64,000 nt of DNA, taken from assembly GCA_030649945.1 (NCBI GenBank), contig JAUSFE010000015.1:1-64000 (forward strand). The letters are read 5' to 3'. This DNA comes from Dehalococcoidia bacterium (lineage in GTDB: Bacteria; Chloroflexota; Dehalococcoidia; SM23-28-2; RBG-16-64-32). The translations under genes and the position numbers were made by a program. Shown piece after piece: positions 24,274 through 33,200 of this stretch. The notes below the pieces were generated by a model. It did not search any database. It worked only from the letters and a program-made list of their open reading frames with translations, and was not told where the DNA came from. How positions within the stretch are numbered: the stretch's first letter is position 1; every line of letters starts with the position of its first letter.

Positions 24274-26025
24274 ATGAAGTTGCTTAGGGCATGGCGATAT
24301 CTGCTGCTAAGCATAGCGGCCCTGGCGGCATTAGCAGCGCTGGCGGCCTGTGGGGGTGACGACGACGAAGGAGGGGGAACCGCGACTCCCGGCGGTACGG
24401 CGACGCCTGCTGCCGGAACACGGATCGAAGGCGGCGAGCTCACCGTCGCCACCGTGGAGGGCGATAAGCTCGATCCCCACCAGTCCAGCTTTGCCACGGA
24501 AATCTCTCTCGAGCGGATGCTCTGGCGCGCCGCCTACACGCTCGACGGGAAGGATGTTCCGCAGCCGGCCATGGCAGCGGCATTGCCCGTGATCTCGGCA
24601 GACGGCTTGACGTACACGATCAAGCTGAAGTCGGGGCTCAAGTGGTCAGACGGCAACGACCTGCTGGCAGAGGACTTCGTGATGGGTATCCTGCACACGT
24701 GTAACCCTGTCATAGCCGGAGAATACCAGTACGTCCTCAGCAACATCGTCGGCTGTGACGCCCACTTTGCCAACGAGGCCGGCTTCGACGCGGCGCTGGA
24801 GGCGGCGATAGGGGTCAAGGAGATCGACGACCTCACCTACCAGATTACCCTGGCGAACCCCCAGCCCACGTTCACCATGATCCTCACGATGTGGCCGACG
24901 TTCCCGGTGCCCGTGCACCTGTTCCCAAACTCCAGCGACGAGTGGCCCGCCCCGGGCCCTGCTTACCCCGCGGCGCTGGCCTACAACGGCCCCTACATCG
25001 CCACTGAATACGAGCCCGGAGACCACGCCACGCTGGCGCCCAACCCCAACTGGAAGGCGGAGTACAGCCCGCTGAATGCCGCTCCCACCCTGGACAAGCT
25101 GACTCTGCGCTTCATCGACGACATGGCGGTGGCCGACCGCGCCTACGAAAAGGGTGAGGTGGACTTCGCCAACGTTAACCTCACGGAGTTGAAGGCCCTC
25201 CGCAGCAAGTTCGAACCCACGGGCGAGTACCTCAGGGTCCTCAAGCCCACGACGACGGGGATGGAGATGAACCTGGAGAGGCCGCCCCTGGACAACCTCG
25301 ACGTCCGCCTGGCCCTGGTCAGGGCCGATGACCACGAACTGGAGAATGAGGTCTGCCAGCAGGGCGGCCAGGTGCCATCCACCTCCTGGCTTCCCGAGGT
25401 AGTAAAGGGCGGCGCGGCCCCAGATGCCTTTGCAGCCCAGATCGGCCACGACCCGGTGAAGGCGAGAGAGCACCTTACGAAGGCCGGCTACAAGAACGCG
25501 GACAACCCCACCGGCAAGGATTTCCCCGTCCTCACGATCCTCGTCCGCGACACTCCCTCAGCAAAGTGCAGTGCGGAGTGGCACCAGGAGCAATATCGCA
25601 AAGAGCTGGGCATCGAGACAAAGATCGAGATCGTTGACGGGCCAACGCGCTCGGCTCGCTTCAAGGCCGAGGACTTCGATCTGTTCCCCGGCGGCTGGCA
25701 ACAGGACTACCCTGATCCGGAGAACTGGATCATCGGCCTGTTCGACACAGGCGGCGGCAACAACCACTACAACTGTAGCGACCCCGATATCGATGCCAAG
25801 GTAAAGGCTGCGCAGTTCAACACCAACGAGACGGAGCGGATCAAGCTGTACAGCGAGATCAACGAGCTCATTGTCACCAGGGTGTGCGGCATCGGCCCCT
25901 TCCTCCACGTCGCCGACCACTATCTGATCAAGCCCTACGTTGTCGGCATGGGCGAGAACAGCAACGGGCAGGACGGCGTGATAGCCGGCGACTGGATCGC
26001 CGAAACCTGGGGGCGTTCCGAGTAG
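24274..26025 (+). CDS. ABC transporter substrate-binding lipoprotein, family 5 (peptide/nickel type)
   Basis: A 583-residue lipoprotein; AAAGGAGA precedes the ATG. The lipobox LAALAAC places the lipidated cysteine at 26, followed by an acidic/Gly/Thr linker. LDPHQSSFATEISLERMLWRAAYT, YTIKLKSGLKWSDGNDLLAEDFVMGI and LALVRADDHELENEVC are family 5 (DppA/OppA) blocks. The ligand class is oligopeptides, nickel complexes or oligosaccharides. Genes for two DppB/DppC-type permeases follow after a hairpin. No ATPase gene lies nearby, so the ATP-binding subunits must be encoded elsewhere or shared. Confidence 0.92.
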   Translation: MKLLRAWRYLLLSIAALAALAALAACGGDDDEGGGTATPGGTATPAAGTRIEGGELTVATVEGDKLDPHQSSFATEISLERMLWRAAYTLDGKDVPQPAMAAALPVISADGLTYTIKLKSGLKWSDGNDLLAEDFVMGILHTCNPVIAGEYQYVLSNIVGCDAHFANEAGFDAALEAAIGVKEIDDLTYQITLANPQPTFTMILTMWPTFPVPVHLFPNSSDEWPAPGPAYPAALAYNGPYIATEYEPGDHATLAPNPNWKAEYSPLNAAPTLDKLTLRFIDDMAVADRAYEKGEVDFANVNLTELKALRSKFEPTGEYLRVLKPTTTGMEMNLERPPLDNLDVRLALVRADDHELENEVCQQGGQVPSTSWLPEVVKGGAAPDAFAAQIGHDPVKAREHLTKAGYKNADNPTGKDFPVLTILVRDTPSAKCSAEWHQEQYRKELGIETKIEIVDGPTRSARFKAEDFDLFPGGWQQDYPDPENWIIGLFDTGGGNNHYNCSDPDIDAKVKAAQFNTNETERIKLYSEINELIVTRVCGIGPFLHVADHYLIKPYVVGMGENSNGQDGVIAGDWIAETWGRSE

Positions 26026-26053
26026 CAGATCAGCCAGGTAGACACGCCGGCAT

Positions 26054-26080
26054 ACGGGGGCCCCAGAAGTGGGCCCCCGT
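26054..26080 (+). terminator. Hairpin after the binding-protein gene
   Basis: ACGGGGGCCC and GGGCCCCCGT form a perfect 10-bp stem with a 7-base loop, 29 bases after the stop. It probably attenuates read-through so that binding protein exceeds permease, a common arrangement in ABC importers. Confidence 0.6.
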
Positions 26081-26136
26081 AGCCTCATTACGCCAGTGTG
26101 TGAGCAGGCAGATTCAGCTAGAACACCGCTCGTGCC

Positions 26137-26142
26137 TATAAT
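26137..26142 (+). promoter_or_regulatory. -10 box of the dppB-like gene
   Basis: A consensus TATAAT nine bases before the ATG at 26152; the intervening GGAAGGGAC could double as ribosome-binding site. The -35 (TTCAGC, 26113-26118) is weak. Confidence 0.5.
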
Positions 26143-26151
26143 GGAAGGGAC

Positions 26152-27129
26152 ATGACCGGTTTCGTCATCCGGCGCATCCTCTGGACCATCCCCGTCTTGT
26201 GGGCGGTCGCCACCATCACTTTCTTTCTGATGCACGCCGTGCCCGGCGGACCCTTCGACCGCGAAAAGGAGCTGCCACCCGCGGCCCTCGCCAACCTGGA
26301 GAAGAGATACAACCTGGACAAGCCACTGTATGTACAGTACGGGCTCTACTTGACGAACCTGGCACAGGGCGACCTCGGCCTCTCCTTCAAGAACGGTCGC
26401 GAGGTGAGAGACATCATCACGGAGGGGCTGGCGGTGACCGCCCAGCTTGGGGTCATCGCCTTCCTCTACGCCACCATCGTCGGGATCACTCTCGGGGTTG
26501 TCGCGGCACTCTACCACAACCGGCTACCGGATTATCTGTGCGTCTTTTTCGCTACCATCGGTACTGCCATGCCCAACTTCATCATCGCCACCTTCCTCGT
26601 CATCATCTTCTCCGTTCAGTTGGGCTGGCTGGGCGTGCTGGGCTGGGGAGGACCCCGCTTTGACATCTTCGATCCCCTTACCTGGACGAATAACTTCGAC
26701 CCCTCCGCCTGGGACTTTCGCAAGGTCGTGCTGCCGGTGATTGCGCTCGGCACGCTCTCGGCGGCATACATCGCCAGGGTCACGAGGGCGAGCGTCCTGG
26801 AGGTGCTCAATCAGGACTACATCCGCACCGCGCGAGCCAAAGGACTGGCCGAGTACGTGGTCGTCCTGCGCCACACCATCAAGAACGCCATGGTGCCTAT
26901 CCTCACCGTTCTCGGCCCCATCTTCGCCTTCCTGGTTACCGGCTCGTTCATCGTCGAGCGCGTGTTCGCGATCAACGGCGTTGGTTACCGGTTCGTGAAC
27001 GCCGTTTTTCAGCGCGACTACGGCATGATCATGGGCACCACACTGTTCTTCGCCGCCGTCGTGGCCGCGGCCAACTTGGTGGTGGATATCCTCTACGCGG
27101 TCGTGGATCCGCGCATCAGGTACCGTTGA
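26152..27129 (+). CDS. ABC transporter permease, DppB type
   Basis: A 325-residue membrane protein. FVIRRILWTIPVLWAVATITFFLMHAVPGGPF is the conserved first helix of DppB/OppB. DYIRTARAKGLAEYVVVLRHTIKNAMVPI is the EAA loop that contacts the ATPase. Six helices in all. It is followed after eight bases by its DppC partner. It works with the lipoprotein at 24274. Confidence 0.94.
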   Translation: MTGFVIRRILWTIPVLWAVATITFFLMHAVPGGPFDREKELPPAALANLEKRYNLDKPLYVQYGLYLTNLAQGDLGLSFKNGREVRDIITEGLAVTAQLGVIAFLYATIVGITLGVVAALYHNRLPDYLCVFFATIGTAMPNFIIATFLVIIFSVQLGWLGVLGWGGPRFDIFDPLTWTNNFDPSAWDFRKVVLPVIALGTLSAAYIARVTRASVLEVLNQDYIRTARAKGLAEYVVVLRHTIKNAMVPILTVLGPIFAFLVTGSFIVERVFAINGVGYRFVNAVFQRDYGMIMGTTLFFAAVVAAANLVVDILYAVVDPRIRYR

Positions 27130-27137
27130 GCTAACCC

Positions 27138-28070
27138 ATGGCCGAAGCGGAAGCCCTCTCGAGCCCCGAACTGCTCGCCGGGTTCACGCCCCGCAGGCAG
27201 CGGGGGCTCTGGTCCGACGCCTTCTTCCGTCTCACTCGCAATCGCCTGGCTATGGCAGCGCTCGTCATGCTGATCGCATTGGTCACCCTCGCCGTGCTGG
27301 GCAACAACGTCGAGGCCATCCAGCGCTACAGTCCGAGGGAGCAGAACACTGACGTTCTCCTGGCGGGCCCCAGCTGGGCTCATTTCTTCGGCACCGATAA
27401 TCTTGGGCGCGATAACTGGTCCCGCGTCTTGCAGGGGACTCTGATCTCCCTCCAGGTGGGCTTCGGCGTTCAGGCGATAGTCCTTGTCATCGGCCTCACG
27501 GTGGGAGGCCTGGCGGCGCTGGGCGGGCGGATGCTGGACAACATCATGATGCGGATAACGGACATCTTCTATGCTTTTCCCGATCTGCTTTTCATCATCC
27601 TCATGCGCGCTGTGCTCCAGAACCGTGACTGGCCGATCCTGGGCGACCCTGTACCCCAGATGATCTTCGCCATTGCCTTTGTCGCCTGGGTGACCGTCGC
27701 CCGCCTGGTGCGAGGGCAGATGCTGTCCCTGAAGGAGCGGGACTTCATTCTGGCGTCACGCGCAATGGGCGCCGGCAACTTCCGCATCGTCACCCAGCAC
27801 ATGCTGCCGAACACGCTGGGTCCAGTGATTGTGGCAGTCGTGTTCGGGATCCCGCTGGCGATCTTCGCCGAAGCCGTCCTGGGGTTCATCGGCTTCGGCG
27901 TGCCACCCCCCACCGCCAGCCTGGGCCGGCTTGTCGCCGATGGTTACAACTTCATCCGGACCAATATATGGATGGTGCTCTTTCCGGCCGGGACTATCGC
28001 GATTCTGATGCTCTCCTTCACCTTCCTGGGCGACGGCCTGCGGGACGCCCTCGACCCGCGCGCGCGGTAG
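27138..28070 (+). CDS. ABC transporter permease, DppC type
   Basis: A 310-residue membrane protein. FFRLTRNRLAMAALVMLIALVTLAVLG is the N-terminal helix typical of DppC. GTDNLGRDNWSRVLQGTLISL, and the EAA loop LKERDFILASRAMGAGNFRIVTQHMLPN, are diagnostic. The C-terminus GDGLRDALDPRAR is the standard DppC ending. The operon ends here without an ATPase; a dispersed repeat follows. Confidence 0.94.
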   Translation: MAEAEALSSPELLAGFTPRRQRGLWSDAFFRLTRNRLAMAALVMLIALVTLAVLGNNVEAIQRYSPREQNTDVLLAGPSWAHFFGTDNLGRDNWSRVLQGTLISLQVGFGVQAIVLVIGLTVGGLAALGGRMLDNIMMRITDIFYAFPDLLFIILMRAVLQNRDWPILGDPVPQMIFAIAFVAWVTVARLVRGQMLSLKERDFILASRAMGAGNFRIVTQHMLPNTLGPVIVAVVFGIPLAIFAEAVLGFIGFGVPPPTASLGRLVADGYNFIRTNIWMVLFPAGTIAILMLSFTFLGDGLRDALDPRAR

Positions 28071-28105
28071 ACCACTGACGCTGTTCCCGCAAGCAGCCGC
28101 AGAGG

Positions 28106-28206
28106 ATTGTCATTCTGGCCGCAGCCAGAATCTGGTAGGGCGGGGGACACGGGCGATATTGACCCCCGCCGCCCCCCCGCCGGATCCTGTCTGAGGACAG
28201 GATGAC
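28106..28206. repeat. MITE-like element with terminal inverted repeats, copy 2
   Basis: The ends and both hairpins match the element at 17272-17383. The middle (GGGCGATATTGACCCC) has diverged. It fills the convergent gap between dppC and fumC, where it could serve as a bidirectional terminator. Confidence 0.75.
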
Positions 28207-28219
28207 GAGCGAAAGGGGC

Positions 28220-29623
28220 TTAGCCCGGCTCTGTCATCTTCTCGGGGTCCAGGAGCCGGCTCAGCTCATCCTCCGAGAGCTGCGTCTTCTCGCGCGCCAC
28301 CTCCCGGATCGTGCGGCCGGTCTTCGCCGCTTCCTTGGCGATGGCGGCGGCGGCGTCATAGCCCACGGCGGGGGCGAGGCCCGTGGCCAGCATGAGGCCG
28401 CGCTCCACGCTCTGGGGCCCGCGGTCGGTGGCTCGCAACCCTTCGATGCACTGCGCGCGGAAGTTCTCGGCGGAGGCGGCCAGCAGGGCGATGCTCTGGA
28501 GGAGGTTATGGGCGGCCACGGGCATCATCATGTTCAGCTCGAAGTGGCCGCCCTGGGCCGCCTGGCAGACGGCGGCGTCGTTGCCGATGACCTGCGCCAC
28601 GGCCTGCAGCACGGACTCGGCGATCACCGGGTTCACCTTACCGGGCATGATGGAGCTGCCGGGCTGGACCTCCGGCAGGGCCAGCTCGCCCAGGCCCGCG
28701 CGCGGGCCGGAGCCCAGCCAGCGCACGTCGTTCGCTATCTTCTGCAGGCCCACGGCCACGCTGCGCAGCGCCCCGCTGGCCCAGAGCACGCCGTCCAGCG
28801 TGTTCTGGGCCTGGAAGTGGTTGTCCGTCTCGCGCACGGCGACGCCCAGCTCCTTCGAGAGCAGCGCGCAGACGCGGGAGGCGAACTGCGGGTGCGTGTT
28901 GACGCCGGTGCCGACGGCCGTGCCGCCGAGCGCGACCTCTGAGAGCTCCTCCCCCGCCCGGCGCAGGCGGCGGACGGCGCGCTGCACCTGGCCGGCGTAG
29001 CCCAGGAACTCCTGGCCCAGGCGGATGGGCGTGGCATCCTGCAGATGGGTGCGGCCGGTCTTGATCACGCCCCAGAACTCCTGCGACTGCGCCGCCAAGG
29101 CCTGCCGCAGGCGCTCCAGGGCGGGGACGAGCTGCTCCTCGATCTCCACGAGGGCGGCGACGTGGATGGCCGTGGGGATGACGTCGTTGGAGGACTGGCC
29201 CGCGTTGACGTGGTCGTTGGGGTGGACGGGCTTCGAGCCCCCCGCCTGAGACGGACCGCCCAGGATCTCGCCGGCGCGGTTGGCGATGACCTCGTTGGCG
29301 TTCATGTTCGTGGAGGTGCCGGAGCCGGTCTGAAAGACATCGACGACGAACTCGCCGTCCCACTTGCCGTCCGCCACCTCGCGGGCCGCCCGCTGGATGG
29401 CGCCCGCGGTCTTCGGGGCGAGCAGGCCGAGGTCCGCGTTCACCTGCGCGGCGGCCATCTTGATCAGGCCGAGGACGCGGATGAAGGGGCGGCTGAAGCG
29501 CAGGCCGCTGATGGGGAAGTTGAGGGCGGCGCGCTGCGTGGAGGCGCCGTAGTAGGCATCCGCGGGCACCTCCATGGGACCCATGGAGTCGCGCTCCGTG
29601 CGGGTGGGCGGGTTATCCGGCAT
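28220..29623 (-). CDS. fumC: Fumarate hydratase class II
   Basis: A 467-residue enzyme from ATG 29623 behind AAGGAGA. It interconverts fumarate and malate in the TCA cycle. TERDSMGPMEVPADAYYGASTQRA, TGSGTSTNMNANEVIANRA, the HPNDHVNAGQSSND loop, KTGRTHLQDATPI and the superfamily signature GSSIMPGKVNP are all present. The NMNANEV and GxSxMPGKVN forms with HPNDHVN favour fumarase over aspartase. Length is standard. It stands alone. A terminator-like hairpin on the other strand lies upstream. Confidence 0.96.
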   Translation of the reverse strand: MPDNPPTRTERDSMGPMEVPADAYYGASTQRAALNFPISGLRFSRPFIRVLGLIKMAAAQVNADLGLLAPKTAGAIQRAAREVADGKWDGEFVVDVFQTGSGTSTNMNANEVIANRAGEILGGPSQAGGSKPVHPNDHVNAGQSSNDVIPTAIHVAALVEIEEQLVPALERLRQALAAQSQEFWGVIKTGRTHLQDATPIRLGQEFLGYAGQVQRAVRRLRRAGEELSEVALGGTAVGTGVNTHPQFASRVCALLSKELGVAVRETDNHFQAQNTLDGVLWASGALRSVAVGLQKIANDVRWLGSGPRAGLGELALPEVQPGSSIMPGKVNPVIAESVLQAVAQVIGNDAAVCQAAQGGHFELNMMMPVAAHNLLQSIALLAASAENFRAQCIEGLRATDRGPQSVERGLMLATGLAPAVGYDAAAAIAKEAAKTGRTIREVAREKTQLSEDELSRLLDPEKMTEPG

Positions 29624-29776
29624 ATTGGTCTCCTTGTGGCCGGGGTCATGATACAGGGAGAAAAAACGTGGCGCCACTGTGAGCGGCGTCACAGAAAGCG
29701 GCCTGCGGAGGGGCATACGATACCCCCAGCACGACGAGGCGAGCACCCCCTCCCCTCAGAGGTTCCCCCCTCACCG

Positions 29777-29812
29777 AGGCCCCGACGGCGAATCGGGGCC
29801 TTTCGGTTTTAC
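29777..29812 (+). terminator. Plus-strand terminator upstream of fumC
   Basis: AGGCCCCGA and TCGGGGCCT form a 9-bp stem with a CGGCGAA loop, followed by TTTCGGTTTT. No plus-strand gene precedes it, so it may end a small RNA of roughly 100 bases (a TACGAT box is near 29727). Otherwise it is read in reverse as part of the fumC leader. Confidence 0.45.
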
Positions 29813-29862
29813 GGGGCGCAGGGGGTGACACGGCAGCCACCCCGCTGCGCCGGTCCTTCGCC

Positions 29863-30099
29863 TCAGGAGATCTCCAGGCTCACGTGCTGGTCCATTTCGA
29901 AGCAGGCCGGCGCCTGGGTGATGGCCAGGTCCACCAGGAAGCGCGCGATCTTCTGGGCGTCGCCGATGGCCAGCGAGCCGCTGCAATCGAAATCGCCCCG
30001 GAGCAAGGACTGTCCGTGAGGCGTAGGCGAAGGCGCCGCCGTCGGCGTGGGTGTGGGGGTAGGGGAATGCGTGGGTGTCGACGAAGCCGCATGGGCAAA
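29863..30099 (-). pseudogene. Decayed secreted-protein gene: Pro/Thr linker plus dockerin-like module
   Basis: Read from an in-frame stop at 30100-30102, the frame has no ATG or GTG. It gives a Pro/Thr/Ser-rich linker, then [20 protein letters not shown] and a tail ending VSLEIS. That is exactly the C-terminal layout of the secreted proteins at 17439, 30202 and 37185. The catalytic or adhesive part is gone. A TATAAT (complement of 30100-30105) and an ATG in another frame follow, consistent with deletion and frameshift rather than a gene fragment in use. Confidence 0.65.
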
Positions 30100-30201
30100 T
30101 TATAGGGGACAGGAAGTCAGCGCCGGGTGCAAAAAGCCCCGCCGAGCCTAGCCAGCCACCGTCGAGTTTGTTTAGCTTGGCATCCGCGCGTTCGGCTTAA
30201 C

Positions 30202-33200
30202 TTAGCTTGAACAGGCACCCGGGTCCGAGGCGGGAAGCGCGGCTGGTAGTGAGTTTTCTGATCCCAGGTAGCCAAGGTCGCCGCCCGTGCAGCTGGCGAA
30301 ATAAGCGTAAATCACGCCGCTTCGCTGGTCGCGCAAGCGAATGGCAAGGCCATGTGTCACTATTTGGAGGCAAACGGTTCCTGGCGGGACCCACCGGCAC
30401 GACGACGGCCAAGATATTTCGCGGATCTCAGTGACAGCAATCTTGTCTCGACAAACACTTAGGCGCGAAGCAAGATCAATCACGGCGGCGAGCGCGCGTG
30501 AATCAACGGATGGTTGCGTACAAGGCGTAGGGGTCGGCAGCGGCGCTAGCCCGAAGTTCACCGTGCTGTTCGACGCAATGCTGACATTCACAGGATTCGT
30601 TGTAGTTGCTTCATACCCAGCTGGCATCACGAGCCGCACCGTCTGGTTGCCGCCCGGAAGGCCGGAGAACGAGTAGTGTCCCAAGATATCCGTTGTCGTT
30701 GTTCCAGTCCCGGCCAACTCAACGGTCGCGTTTATGTACGGGGCTTCGCCGGCATCCCTGGCTCCATTGCCGTTGCCGTCCACGTAAACAGTGCCCTCGA
30801 TGGTGTACGTGGCGTCCTGACAGTCGGCATTGGCGCCCGGTGGAGGTCCGAGGATGGCGCACTTGATGAACGCTACGACTTTGTTTGTCGCCTCACGGTC
30901 TCCGCTGCCGTTGGCAAGTTTCGCGTGGCCGCCGGTGTTGACGCCTATGTGACCGAGCTCCCACCCGAATTTTGACTCCGAATCCGGGATCAACTCAATA
31001 CAAAGCGGACCAAAACAATCAGCGCCCTTCTCGTTGACTGTATACAGCGAGGTGTCGTTGGGCCAATTCCCCGGATATGTAATCTCGTTGATGACCGCGC
31101 GCCCCGGGAGCATGTCCCATATAGAATCGTATCGCTTGTCGTCATCACCGTCGCATCCAAAGGCCCAGCTTCTGACCTGCGAAATTCCCAAGTCGGTACC
31201 TGCCAGGGTCCGTATTCCCTGCAATGGACTGTCGAGCGTTACTAAGCTGCTTACCTTTGCGATGTCCGGGTCGCTGCGGTAGCGCGCTAAGGTGTACGCT
31301 GCTAGAACCCCACCTTGACTGTGCGCAATGATTGATAGTTGAACCCCGGCGTGGTCTCGGAGGTAGGCTTTGATGAAATTCTTGAGCTTCTCTGCCTGCC
31401 CCTTTGGTGGGCCTGAGCCAGCAGGCGGATTCCTGAGGGATCCACCTACGTCTGAGTCGATCGAATTGTCAAGGCTCCAACACGAATCATGGCGATCGAA
31501 ACGCGTGGGGTCGTTAGGGGATGAGCACACTGGCGCAGCGTCCTCACCGTCCCTGTAGATGTACTCCAGGAAGTCGCCTGCGGCGATTCCCCCGCCTTCC
31601 ATGAGAGGATCGCTAATCCATCTCCATCCCGGGAGATCGGGATGGTCGAGGGCTGGCGTGAAGCAGTTGCCCTCGCTGGCGATGCCCGTGATGTAGAGCA
31701 CGGCCCGGCGAGGGCCAGCCGATTGCGCGAGCGTCACCTGGTCCTGCGGGCCAGGGCAGCCAGGCGCTTGGTTGACAGACAGGCCGATCAGGCTGCGCGA
31801 CAACTTCTGCGCGTCGCCGATGTTGACGGCGCCGCTACAGTCGAGGTCCCCCCAAAGGCGCACGACGCCGTCGAGGTTCATGGCCATGCCCGCATGTTCC
31901 CACCGGCGGACGACAGCGCCCACGCTGATGGGCGCGCCCGGCTGCGGGCAACCCTGCGCTTGATTGACTGACAGGCCGATCAGGCTGCGCGACAACTTCT
32001 GCGCGTCGCCGATGTCGACGCCGCCGCTACAGTCGAGCACGGAGATGCCCTCAACGTCCAGCGGCTGCTCCACAGCGGGACAGGGCGGCGTCTGGGTGAT
32101 GGGTAGGTCCACCAGGGAGCGGGCGAGCTTCTGCGCGTCGCCGATGGTGAGAACGCCACTGCAGTCCACATCGCCCCACTGCACCTGCACAGAGATGCCG
32201 GGCGGCGCCGTCGGCGAGGGGCTGGGGGTAGGCTCTGCGCCGCAGTCCAGCCGGATGTCCAGGTCCGTCACGGGCGGCGGTATCTCCATCACCTCCGTCT
32301 CCACGTACGCCTGGCCGGAGTCCAGCGGGTCGGCGCAGCCCTCGGCCTCCGCCCGCACCTTGTAGTAGCCGGCGATGACATCCCAGTGGAAGCCACCCTC
32401 GGCGTTCGTCTGGTCAGGGTTCGCGCGGTTGGAGGGGGACATGATAGCGCTGCCGTCCGCGACGATCTCGAACGGGCCGCCGGAGCTATCGGAACGGAGG
32501 AGGGTGACGGTTGCGCCGGCGATGGGGGTGCCGCCCACGGTCTTCACGACGCCGCTGGGGTCGATGTAGACGTCGAAGTCCACGGCTTCCGGCGGGCCGT
32601 CCGGACAGATGATGTCCACCTCCACCCTGGCCGGCCCGTGGTAGGGCAGGAGACCGGGGATGTAGCCGAAGTACCGGCCGGGCGAGGTCTCCGACAGGGG
32701 TCCGCTCGCAAGCACCCGGCCGTCCGGCGCGATAAGCCTGAAGCTGGCGCTGCCGCCCTCGCAGCCGGGGACGCTGAACGGCGTCACGGCATTCCATCTC
32801 AGGACGGGGACGCCGGAGACGATGCCGATGCGGTCGATGATGACGCCCTCGGGTGGGGGCACCGGCCTGCGCGCGCCCAGGTCGCCCACGTCAATGGACT
32901 CGCCGGGCGGCAGGGTCACGGCGGCGTCCGCCGGCAGGATGTCCGTGCGGCCGGCGGGCGGGTAGGCGATGACGTGATAGTCGCCGGGCGCCAGGCCGGT
33001 GACCAGGAAGCGGCCTTCGGCATTGGTGCTGGTGGTGGCGCACGGCGGCGTGCCGCAGACGGTGACCAGCGCGCCCTCCAGCGGTACCAGGCCATCGCCG
33101 CCCGACTGCGGCGCGGGTGGCGGCGGGCCGACGACGCGGCCGGTAATCGCCCCGCCGCTAGGGGGGGCACCGTTGCGCACCTCGAACACGTAGCGGCCCA

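Noticed and set aside
24274-28070. The peptide ABC operon as a complete importer
   Set aside because: Binding protein and both permeases are present, but no DppD/DppF ATPase gene lies in or near the operon, so completeness cannot be claimed.
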